Shown here in pieces: positions 24,370 through 35,800 of a stretch of 64,000 bases of DNA (positions within the stretch are counted from its first letter, which is position 1; each line of letters opens with the position of its first letter). Below the pieces are notes generated by a model, which worked only from the letters and a program-made list of their open reading frames with translations, was not told the origin of the DNA and ran no database searches. The stretch covers positions 186,001 to 250,000 of the forward strand of contig LSRY02000018.1 in assembly GCA_001643675.2 (NCBI GenBank). The letters are read 5' to 3'. This stretch comes from Monocercomonoides exilis. Taxonomy: Eukaryota > Preaxostyla > Oxymonadida > Polymastigidae. A program made the position numbers and the translations under genes.

Positions 24370-24719
24370 GGTTGGCATTAACTTTGGAGGGGAAATGGGC
24401 ATTTCGGCTGGGATTGATTCCTTTGGAGACATTCCTTGTTTCATTATTTGAGTTGGTGATGAAGAGTGCAGCAGTGGGTGATGGACTTGGATGTGCATGT
24501 GTGCGTGTGTGTGTGTATGCGTGTGGGATATATTCAGCAAGGGGTGTGCTTGTCCTGTGTGTGTTTTTGGAGTGGGATTGAGAGGACGAGGGATATCTGT
24601 TTTTGCCGTCTGTGCTGCTTTTTATCATTTTTATTTTTGTTGTTTTTTCATTTTTTGTTTTTTGATATTTTTCATTTTTGTAAATTTTTGTTTGTGGATT
24701 TGTGTTTGGTTATTGGCAG
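24370..24719. other. Spacer or intron downstream of the S41-like gene
   Basis: Contains a GT-rich patch (about 24488-24525) and a long T-rich tract ending TTATTGGCAG at 24719, a good 3' splice site. A donor could lie before or within the last part of the S41-like ORF, which would make the next ORF its 3' exon. I cannot decide. Confidence 0.4.
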
Positions 24720-25230
24720 GTGTTCTCCTATTCATTGATTTGAAGCAGCGAGACATTGCAAAGGATGCACAGCGCAGCGAAATCTGCCGGGTTGTCTGTT
24801 GCCAAGGATGGTGCATGCAGCAAGAAAAAGCGAAGAACAGCCGACTTGAGCAGGATGTGGGGCTTGCAGTTTGGGCAGTGGATGGGGGGTGGCAGGCGTG
24901 GCAAAAGCAGTTGGAAACAGCGAAAAAGAAATGGAGCACTCGGCGAAACGCCAAGCATGCCTGACAGCAGCACACCGATGAGCGGTGCTTCCTCGCTGCC
25001 CATTATCTGGAAGAGGCGGTGCAGGAACGGATGGAAAAGGGAGCAGGATCCAGAGCGAACACTGAAAGAGCAGCAAAGGCGGAGGAACTGCGGGAGGGGG
25101 CTTTCGTGTTTTGGGGAAGCAGCACGAAGGACGATACGCATGGGTGTTTGTTGGGTTGCAGTCTTGACCGCATTGCATCTTATTTCAGCCATCAATTGGT
25201 GCCTGTATTTTGCTTTTATTTTTATTTTTA
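24720..25230 (+). CDS. Short downstream ORF of the palindrome, right copy (uncertain)
   Basis: Starts right after a T-rich tract ending in CAG. Reads GVLLFIDLKQRDIAKDAQRS... to a TGA at 24962-24964, then stays open in the same frame for about 88 more codons (ERCFLAAHYLEEAVQERM, then AKAEELREGAFVFW). The TGA is present in both arms, so it is not a random error in one. Left-to-right substitutions after the TGA are conservative in this frame. Could be a 3' exon of the S41-like gene or a separate small gene. No family recognised. Confidence 0.3.
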
Positions 25231-25980
25231 TTTTTATTTTTTTTTTAACAATTATTTGACTTGCTTTTATATTTATTGTTGGTTTTGAGTTTTTGCTGAG
25301 CAGTCTCATATGAAAGAAAATCCATCTTCAACTTTCATCGAGATTTGTAATCAAAAAGGAACATTATCTTGAAAATAATCTGTTCGCACTTTCTATTATT
25401 TTATGATGAATCTTGAAGTGTCGAACAATGACTTTTTAAAAAGAAAAGCGAACAATCAAGAAAAATTGTTGTTTATTGTTTCTGTGAATTTATTATCACT
25501 TTGAAATGTTCACAAACAGACTTTGTTTTCCTTTCTTTTCCAAAAATGTTCAAAAACTTGCTCCTATTCTCACTCTCTTTTTGTTTTGAGAGGAATAAAT
25601 ATCAATTGTCAAAATTCGCAACAACAAACAATTTTTGAAAAATTACGATTCTTTGAGATGTTTCTTTCCAATCGTCTGAACATTTCACCAGTTTCTTCAT
25701 AAAAACGGAAATATGATGGTTGATTGGTTTTTTGTGTCCTTTTGTTTTTCATCAGTACTGTTTATTTGAAATGAATAAGAAAAGAATAAATCTCAAATTA
25801 CGAATTCAATGTTCGAATTTCTAATCTTTGACAATTTTCTCCGAAATCAATGTTGAATGTTTCAATTTCGCTTTCATCATAACCTTTCAAAGTTGAGAGA
25901 TTTTTCAAGTGGAATGAGCTTTTTTTTTGTTGGTTAAAAGAAAGGAAGGAGTATTATTTTCGAATTTTTAATTCAATTGT
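25231..25980. other. Non-coding arm sequence, right, with the empty insertion site
   Basis: Mirror of 9787-10390 and 5341-5458. The single AATT at 25833-25836 sits in the context that flanks the 4.3-kb insertion in the left arm, so this is the pre-insertion state. No gene seen. Confidence 0.7.
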
Positions 25981-26958
25981 TCACTGTTCATCCAGCCTCT
26001 TCCGTTCGGTCAGATATCCAGAGGTTGTAACAAAAGCTGATTCATATCATAAGGAATACGTTATCTTGACCTCATAATCACAGAAGGAAGTGCGAACACA
26101 TCAGCAATTACTGCAACAGCCAGAGTGGAATTTGCCATTTATGGTTGTTCTTTGATAAAACTCAGGTTTTTCATTTGTTGGATCAAAAACAATAAGCTTC
26201 GAGTTTATTGATCCCCTCACAGTCGGTTCATCCATATTGAATATCTGTTTTTCACAAAATTCATTCCTTTTGAAATAACAGTCAAAAGATGTGTTCCACA
26301 GCCAAAGAATTCTTTGATCCATCACAAAAAGGCAATGAAAATTTGCTTTTATTAAAGTCCTCCTTTCTAGCTGTGGCTAGAGCTTCACAATGCAGTTGTC
26401 AACTGCCTTTGAAATATTCGCTTGAAATCCATCTTTTTTATCTGTGTTGTTAACAACATTTTCCATTTTTTTTTTTTGAAGAATCATTAACAATAAAAGA
26501 GAAACAAACAAGTTTACAAACTTTCCGTTTTGGCAAACAGCTTCCAGATCTTGATTTTATGATTATTTCTTTTGAGACACTTTGTTCTTTGCAGCAAACA
26601 AGTTCTGGAATTCCAACTTTGATAACATGTTTTCTTAAAACCCTCCAGAGCTGGTTCAGCATTTTTGATCCATTTTCGCTTGAATAACACAATGTTGATT
26701 GAATCCATTATTCTGATAACTCCGTCAATTGCATGTCATTCCATCCATTCCAGCTGACATTCATTCCTTCTCCATTCAAATGATAACATTGACACATTGT
26801 ATTTCTGCTTCTGAACACTTCATAAATGATTCAAAGATATTTTCATTTCCACTCTGATGAACACGATCAAATATCCAAATCATCAAAAATATAAATAATG
26901 TCAAATTTTTTGTTGTCATTGAAATGATTGTTTGAATTTTAAGAAAAAGTGGAATCAA
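25981..26958 (-). pseudogene. pogo/Tigger-type DDE transposase relic, right copy
   Basis: Minus-strand fragments: IFESFMKCSEAEIQCVNVII (26776-26958), a Lys/Arg-rich piece in two overlapping frames (26450-26708), and IFNMDEPTVRG ... SKLIVFDP ... TTINGKFHSGCCSNC (26101-26325). The last matches the DDE_1 catalytic-core layout, with the first Asp in NMDE. Interrupted by stops and frame changes. Homologous to 4453-5340 up to about 26841. The outermost 120 bp has no counterpart at the left end. The transposase points toward the palindrome centre. Confidence 0.55.
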
Positions 26959-27149
26959 TCAATACGTTTAATCTTCATAAAAACCATTCAAATCTAGGAT
27001 AATTATTTTTTAAAAGTTTATTTATACATCATATTTCTTGAATATATACTTTTTTTCAAAAACAAAAACAAAAAAAAAACTTTTCAATCCTTTGATCCAT
27101 GTTATTTTGAAAAAAGGGTTGAATAATTATTTGTTTTTTTCTTTTCAAG

Positions 27150-28050
27150 AACATGCAGAAAGATAAAGTTGAATTATCGACATATTTTCGAATGTTTAAT
27201 GATAACAGTTGTTGTTGCGAATTGTACAGAACTCAAATTCTTGATATGTCAGAAACAAAGTGCAGTTTATGTGGTTCATTTATGTTTCTTGGAAGAGATT
27301 CAATATCATCATTTATTCTTCGATGTCCAAATTGATAAAGAAGAAAATCACCATTTACCAAATTGATTAATTATCATTCAACATTGGGGATTTCAAAATT
27401 GTTGATGTTGCTTCTTTTTCTTTTCCAACATTTCAATATTACTCAAATATCTATTCCACTTTGCGTGGACCCATCTACCGTTTCTTTCTTCGCAAATACA
27501 GCTCGAAGAATAAGGTTGGAGTCATTGCTATCGGAATCATTGTGACTTGGAGGAAAAAATATGATTGTTGAAATTGATGAAATGTTGCTTTGTCGAAGAA
27601 AGAACAAAAGAGGAAAAAGGAAAAAACAGATTTGGCTTTTCGAAATGGTTGAAAGGAATGATTTGGGCAAACAAGGTAATTTTTCAGTTGTCAGAGTGAG
27701 AAATAGAAAAAAGAAAGCCTAATTCCAATTATTAATACAATCATAAGAAAAGATAGCATGATTTTCTCCGATGAATGGGCTGCATATAAATCATAACCTG
27801 AATATGGATATAAAACAAGACAGCGTGTCACAAGTATCGTTACAGAACTGAAGATGGAGTGTGCGCTAATATTATTGAAGGTTTATTATCGCAATTAAGA
27901 AATTTATCAACAACTACAGGAATAAAAGATCGGTTCATTGATGATACGATTGCAGAATTTATTGCTTTCAAAAGAAAGAATCTGAATTTCGTCAAATGGG
28001 GGAAAATACGGACTTTCAAGCTTTTTTTGCACAAAGCACAAAAAAATTGC
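27150..28050 (+). pseudogene. Merlin / IS1595 (ISXO2-like) transposase relic
   Basis: All parts of an ISXO2-like transposase are present in order but in changing frames: a Cys-rich zinc-ribbon stretch (27153-27335), a helical DNA-binding part (27363-27545, LGISKLLMLLLFLFQHF then DPSTVSFFANTARRI), the first catalytic Asp in IVEIDEMLLCRRRKNKRG (about 27560-27620) with QIWLFEMVER after it, the second Asp in FSDEWAAY (about 27765-27785), and NIIEGLLSQLRNLS (about 27865-27910), which holds the third acidic residue. Merlin is the eukaryotic branch of this family. Stops at the zinc ribbon and after WAAYKS show that it is dead. It begins only about 310 bp outside the palindrome. Confidence 0.8.
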
Positions 28051-29848
28051 TTCACTCATAACTTTATTTCACTTTCTTTGATTGCAAAATTAATTTGATT
28101 ATCATTCACACCAACAAGCATCATTGAAATCAAAACATAAAGAATTGTTTCATTTTACGAATTTTTAAAAATAGACCCATTTTTATTATGTTTTTTGTTC
28201 TCAAAAAGTCGATGAAAAGTACATAATTTTACAATGAAAATGCCTGAAGCAAAATATTTTACCCCAAATTTTGTCAAAAATATTTTCTATTTTGAAGATA
28301 ATGAAACCCTTAATTAAAAAAAAGATTATAGTGATTCTGAAAATACAGATGAGGAGTCAAATTCAGATGAATTATCTGTTGTTGAGGATTCTATCTATTA
28401 TTATTCCGATTTACAGAAATTAAAGACGGAGCCAGTGCATCAGAATACAATGAAGATAACTAATTGTGATTTTTTGTTGCGTCTTTTTTTGTCTATCGTT
28501 TCATTTTTTTTAAATAACAACTTATAAACATTCTCTCTCATAAATAATTTATTTATTTTTGTGTTAAAAATCAAAATACTCAAAAAATACGTTTATAAAA
28601 AACGTGAAGGGCGAGTCTATTCTTTCCAATCTTTCTTTCAAATCTCAAAAAAATTTCTGAGACAATGAACTCAAAAAAATTTATTAAATAAAAAAAAAGA
28701 CTTCATTTTGTTTTATAACAATAACATAATAATTCCAAAAGTTTTTATGTGAAAAATGAAAAAATTAGAAATAACAAAATTTGTAATGCACATCGATGAC
28801 AAATATGAAAACGAAATAAAAATTCCAATGTTGATTCAAAAATTCATGCATTATGGCATTATGTCGAAGTTTTCAAAACTTTTGTTTTTTAAATGAAATT
28901 CATGAATGCATGAAGAAAAGTTAAAATCTTTGACAAAGAATATTGAATTGAAATTTCAAAAAACATAGCTTTTCCTCAACAAGAAATACAAGAATTCACA
29001 AATCCTTTTTCTAATGTTCAAGCAAATCAGTATTATTTTTTCAATTTTTTCTGTTTATTTTTTTTATTTAAATTTTTATTTTGATTTTTGAAATGAACAA
29101 AACAAACATGGAAAACTTTTTGATTAATCTGTCATAAACATTCATCAATTGTGATTTTAATGGAAAAACTCAAAATATCTTTCTGGACGAGCATTTTGTC
29201 TTTCAACTCAATGATTTTGGTGTTCTTTTCTTTTGTTTTTCATTCAACACACAAACAATACAAATTATTTGCTTGAGGAACATCACCAAAATTCTTTGAT
29301 TTTTTGATTGTATTTCTAAAAAAATCACAAAAAAACAAAGAACAAAAACACACGAAACAGTTGGAATAAAAATTGTTTGATTTCTGAAAAAAAGAACAGA
29401 AATAGTTGTCACAAAACACTTTTCAACAAAATGCTCAAATAAATCACATTCACACAAAAATAATCAAATGGTTGGAGGAACATTTCAAAAAGAAGAAGAA
29501 GAAAAGAAAAATGAAACAAAGAAAACACACTTTTCTCAAAACACCATAACAAATCAATCCACAACATCAAACTCCCCCTTTTTTCTTTTTTGAATTACAT
29601 GAAATGAGATAAACAAAAATCTCAAAAAAATATCAATCGTTTGTTCTTTGATCACTCCTTCAAATCTCCACAAATAATTGAAAATACTCTGCTTGAGAAG
29701 TCTCCTTCTCAATGTGTCAAATCGTCCTTTCAGTTTTGATTCGTTTTCTTCAATGATTTTTGTATTCTGTCAGTCAATGTGCCCATCAACACTGTTTGGA
29801 AAGGATGCTGAAAATATAACTTTAAAGAAATTGGCTCTCTCAATGGAT
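28051..29848. other. AT-rich intergenic region
   Basis: No supportable gene. An open acidic stretch at about 28324-28527 (SDSENTDEESNSDELSVVED) may be a stray exon fragment. The rest is AT-rich with no clear structure. Confidence 0.5.
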
Positions 29849-32800
29849 TCAGCATCCATTTTCGTTTCCATCCTTTTCTTCACCACTGCTGCTCCCGCTC
29901 AAGCCCCGTTCAATTCTGATGGCATCTGTCAATGTCATGATCAGCGCGTCTTTCGGAAAGTGGCCAACAAACTCTCTTTTCATTTCTTCAAGCCTCGGCC
30001 GGTCGTTCCTCCCCCGAGCCATGCTCCCTTTCAGCAGCTCAAAGAATGCACAACACTCTTCACCCTCCAGCCCAGGCCTCTCCCCATTCACAATCTTCTC
30101 TCCTGCCACCCCTGCCTCATACTCCCCAAACGGGATCTCCAGCCTCAGGCACTCCCACAGTATCATCCCCATCGAGAACACCACCGATTCTTTTGTTGCC
30201 CCCAGACTCTTGTTCACCATCAGCTCTGGCGCCTTCCACCTCATGCACTCCTTCCTGTTCTCTGCATAATCCTCAAACGCTGATGATGGCGGTGGCGACT
30301 TCACAAACCTCTCGCTCATCAGTGAAATGTCTGATGACGATGTGACAATCGTTGAAGTGGACGAGATGGATGATGAGTCTGAATCATCCGAAGAGGAGCA
30401 GTCCGAGTGGAGCGCAATGCTGATCACCATGTGCTCCGAGAACAGCACAATGTGCGGACTCAGATTGTCCAGCGATTGGAGTGGGTTTTCCATTTCATCA
30501 AAGGAGTGGAGTGCTCCATTCGCCACCCAGAACAGAATCTGCGCTGCTGTCTGCTCCCTCTCCTTTAACGAGCCAATCGCCATTTCCTTCTTCTCATTCC
30601 TTCCATGAAGCAGCATGAACAGTGAATCCCTCAGATCCACAATCAGCTTCTCATGAGGAGACGAGCAGGCCATTGCATCCACCAGATTCGACATCGATGA
30701 GGTGGTTGGACACAGACTCTCTGTTCGAACAAATGTTGTATCTGTGTCTGTGGTTGTTGTGGCTGAAGTCGATGAGATGGATCGCAATGGTGTTCGCTTC
30801 ATTGAAACATCATCTTCTTCCTCATCATCCACTTTCTCCAGCATCCATTCAGGAATCTTTTCTGAATCCATTCCAAGAATGTATTCAGTGGAGCCACTCT
30901 CACTAAGTAAATACTCAGATGACTCTGAATGCACCATGTTCTTCTCATACACTCTCTTCTTTGCCTTCTCTTCCTTCTTCGTCTCTGCTTCTCTTTCGGC
31001 TCTCCTCCACTGCTCCTCTGGCGTCATTTCCATCGTCATCATCTCGATCAGCTTCGGATCCTTTTTGATGTTGTCATTCACTATCTCTTCCAATTCCTTT
31101 GTTCTTCTCTTTTGTTTTCTCCATCGAACAACAAGAATAACAACAATGACAAGCAGAAACACAACAATCACAACACAAACAATCACAATGATTGGCCAGA
31201 ATGATTTTCCTTCTTTCCCTCCTTCAACAATTCTTTCATCTCCATTTGCTTTGAGATCACTAGCATTCTTCAGAATGAATGAATGTGTTGATGAAGGAGA
31301 TTCTGCATTTCCAAATAAAATATATACACTGATTTCAATTTCATTTCCACAACTGCTTATTTGATCCTTTGCAACACTTCCATCAACTTCTCTTTCTGAC
31401 AAAAACCCATATGAATCAAAATCATGTTTTTCAATCTCTTTCTCTTCTCCCTTTCTCTTCACAACCGAGAATGACAGATTGCATGGAACAAGAAGCATTC
31501 CTTTGAATGTCAGCTTCATTCTATCTGCCTCTTCTTTTGCTTCCACAGACTCCAGCACAGGAATGAAGAATGATGAATCCCTCTCTGAAACAATCCCTTC
31601 AAAACTGCACCCTTCATTCAGGATCCAAAGTGATGTATTTCTTTCCAATCCATCTCCCCCTTTCAAGCTGGAAATGGTCAGTGAAGCAGAATCTGAACAG
31701 ATAATGTTTCTTCTCAATGATGGATATCCTTCAATTGATGGATTGTTATTCAAAAACTCTCCTTTCTCAATATTCACATTTCCTCCGCTCATTGTTATTC
31801 CACCTTCTGGTGAATTCGTAATTGTTGTATCTTTCATCATCACAGAACCCTTCACAACATCCACAAGAGAACCTTCCCATCTGCACATCTCTTCTCCTGA
31901 ATTCAAATATTGTTCATTTCTTTCCTTTGAACTCCCATTGAAAATGCAGCTGTCCATTTTCACGTTTGTACAATTCTCCAATTTCATCAATTTTCCTTTT
32001 ATGGTCTTTGAACTCACTTTTCCCATTGTGCAATTTGTCAACTGAATTGTCTTTTTCATTGACAAGGAAGATATCAATGATTCTTCATTTCCTTCAACTG
32101 AGATATTTTCTGTATTGAAATCTTCAATTGTTAATTGTCCGCATTCTTTAATATCAATCAGAGAAGTTTCAATCGTTGAATTGCAAATTGATAATGAATC
32201 AATTATTGATGGAGAAGTTGATGAAAGATGAATAGCAGATTCATGAAGAATGAGATTTGATATTGAGCATTCCATTAGTTGTAATTCTCCTTTTCTCACA
32301 TTAATAATGTGAAATTGAATGCTTGTAAATTCTGCATTAACTCCTTCCTTCAGTTGTTTTGTAGAGAATGAGCAATTCAATATCTCAAGAATTCCTCCCT
32401 CTGGCGATATCAGTGATTCATGAGAAGAGATGAAATTTAAATCAAACATAAAATTCACTCTCACCAACGAGACTGTTTCTCTTGTTGAAATCAATGCTTC
32501 CTTTGCTCTTTCAATCTCCGATTTCACTTCGACTTTGCACATCTCTCTGTTCTTCGAACTCAAACTCATTTCCTTCAGATATAATTCTCCTCCAATCACA
32601 CTTTCTCCAACAATAATCATTACACTCATGAAATCTGAAGTCAAATGAATAAGACCATAATCAATTGAATAACATGGAAGTGTGTTTGTTCCACATTGCC
32701 TCTCATTCGATCCATTAACACTGCTCACAACAATTGTGTCACTCTGATGAATCGTCACAAGCCCAATCAGATCTGTGTCTCTTGGAAAGTCACAGCTATC

Positions 32801-35800
32801 AATTCCATATATTGCATTGCCACGAGTGTAATATCCCTCTCGAAGATCAAACTGAAATTGGTTTTCATTGATCTGAGATGAGATGTTGAAACATTCGATG
32901 AATATGTCTTTCCCCACTTTTGCTGTGTTTGCGCTGAACTTCATTCCCACAAATGTGAAATTCAATTCTCCTTTTTCCTTTGTTGCCAGATACACTCCTC
33001 CTCCTTTCCCATTGGTGCAGCTGCAATGGCTGATTGTTGATTCGATCATCTTCATTGATCCTGATGTACCCAATGTGAAGAATATCGCCCCACCTTTTTC
33101 ACTTGTTTCTGCCTTGTCTTCTGTGATGTTGCTCGAATTCACAACCAAACAAATCTTATTTTCGCTTTTCGACTCCAAAATGCTTGGTCCATTGTCACTT
33201 CTCTTCACTCCTGAAAATGATGAATTATCAATATTGAGACTCATTTCTACACCTCCTTCATTTATCTTTGTTGTTAATTCAGATCCTTTGATCAGAAGAA
33301 GACATCCGCCGCTTTCATTCAACGATTCCACTCGAATATTCTTCAACTGGCAAGTAATTCCAGCATCATGAATGGCAAAAATACTGTTTCCAACATTGCA
33401 TGATTCCATCGACAGATCATTCACTTCCACGCTTCCTCCAACCACATCCACAAATACACAATCAAATCCATTGTTCACTCCTGCTTCTGAATGGAATGAA
33501 CATCTAGTTATCACCAAATCTCCTCCTTTGTTTGAAATAATCGTTTTGGCTGAGTTGTCAAATCCAGATGCCAGTTGGAGTTGGATGTTGGACAATTCAA
33601 GATGAATATCATTCACCATGAAATATTCCAGTTGGCCTCCAATTGCCTGCTCAAAATTCAATATCGCTTTCTCATTCTCTTCTCCAATCTTTACACTTTT
33701 TTTGATCTGATGATTGGACATGTTGAATGAATCTCGAATAATTGTTGATCCTTCAATCTGAATTGTTTTATTTCCAATTTCCTTTTTCATGTTTTCCATC
33801 CCTTTCCACATTGTGAAGCATGGCTCCTTCTCACTTCCACAGCGCGCAACATCAAATCCTTCTGATGAGATAAATATTTCAAATGAGCTGTATGGAATCA
33901 GAAACATGAACAAATCCAAGTTTGAATGATTGCTATCTCTCCCCACAAACAATGTTTTATCATCTTTCATTGTCAAATAATTGAACTTGAATGAGTCATT
34001 TGTCACAGAAGTATTTAAATCATTTGCCAAAATGAACATATTCTTTCCATATTCTGCTTCATTTCTCTCAAATATCAAATTTACTGACAACTCAAACTTT
34101 GCATCTCCATCTGCCACAGAAAGCATCATCCCTCCTCCTTTCCCTTCACTTCCACTCGTTGATGATGCGCAGCACTTCTCAAATCTAGTTGATGAAACAT
34201 ACAATTCAGATGGATTGTCCAACGAAACAGACAGTCCTCCTCCTCCTTTTCCGTTCTCACTCAACTTGCTTGACGTGAATGTGCAATTCTCAACTCTTAT
34301 TGTATCTTTCGTTCCATCATCATTCGATCTCACACAAAGGCTTCCACCATCTCCTTTCCCTCTTGTGATGTTCTCAAATGAGGTGTTCTTCAACGTGATT
34401 GTTGAACACTTCTCAACATGAATTGCTCCACAACTCGGCAGATCACAATTTGTGATCGAGCAATTCTGGATTGTGGCTGAGCTGCTTGTGGCAATCTCAA
34501 TCAACCCATTCGCTCCATCTGTGCCTGTCTGATTCACAATCACCTCATCCATCAGACACTCACAACTCCCATTCACAACAATCACACTTCCCACAAATCT
34601 CACTTCTCCCACACTCCCTCCACAACTCATCTCAACAATCTCCACTTTCCCTCCACTCGCACTCACAAAAGAATAATTCGCAGAATCCACTCCACTCCCC
34701 ATCTTCATCCCGCAATCAGCAAATCTCAATGTGCCTCCTGAAGAATGGATAAATGATGATCGCTCTCCAATCGATCCTCCCAATTCAAACAAGATCCCCG
34801 TCAATATTGATGAAACACTGTTCATCACCAATGCTTCTTGTGTTTTTGTTCCTGTTCCTCCAACTTTCAATCCAACATCTTTGTCACAAGAATCAATCTC
34901 ATACGACTCCTCATTCAACTTCACTTCTTCGTCAAATGAAAATGTGCTTGTCAGTCTAATCATTCTCTCTGAACTCGGAAACTGAACTTCTCCAACATTC
35001 CCAATTCCTCTGCATGGGTAATCTTCATATCCACACAGTCTGAATTCACTTCCTTGTTCTCTCCCACTCACATATACTGGTGATGAAAATGCCCGAAAAA
35101 ACACAACAAGCGGAACAATCAGCTCTGCCTTGCCTCTTTCTCTTCCACAAAGTTCACTCAAATCTGCAACATTTATTCCAACTTCTGGATTGAATCCAAT
35201 TGAAGTGCTGTTGATAACAGCTGACAAGTCCTGTGCTTCCACAAACACATTCTTCCCTCCCAATGTTGCAGCACAACCATCAAAACTCGCTGTTGTGATC
35301 TCAAAGTCAAATGAGTCATCAGCCAGATTAAGCTTCACCCCTCCTCCATATCCCCTGCATTTGCATTGATTGAACGAAGTTGTCCCTCCGCTGTGTGATA
35401 TTGAATCTCCAATCAGAACCTTGCTTGCTGATGATGAAAGTTCGACTTTGATTCCTCCTCCATTTCCATTCACACACTCACATTCCTCAATCGTTGTGTT
35501 CCACACCACAAATGTCTCTCCTCCCTTCACACTTTTAGCCATCACAACACCATCTCCTTCTGTTGTCCGATTCACATTCCGAATTGTCATATTCGCTAAC
35601 ATACTCTCTCCTTGAACAGATTCTTCTGTTGATGGCTCTTCGAACAGAGGTTGGCTCATTTTCATATTTTTTATCTCAACATCACTCATCCTCAACTGAG
35701 ACAGTGCAATCACAAATATCGATGCTGAGATTTCTCTCTCTCCATTAACACTTGAAAAGATCAGAACATCCTCCAGTGATAGTAACCCACTCCCATCAGA

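Larger units (their letters stand above)
17872..26841. repeat. Right arm of the giant inverted repeat
   Basis: Inverse complement of 4453-17766 minus the 5459-9786 insertion. From 17872 to about 21190 the only differences I found against the left arm are two one-base homopolymer indels. Further out, substitutions and microsatellite length changes appear regularly. Homology ends at about 26841. Confidence 0.95.

Noticed and set aside
4453-26841. Palindrome as a long-read fold-back (missed adapter) artefact
   Set aside because: The arms differ by many substitutions and microsatellite lengths, and by a 4.3-kb insertion with target duplications in one arm only. A read artefact would give identical arms. 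Local mis-assembly is still worth excluding.
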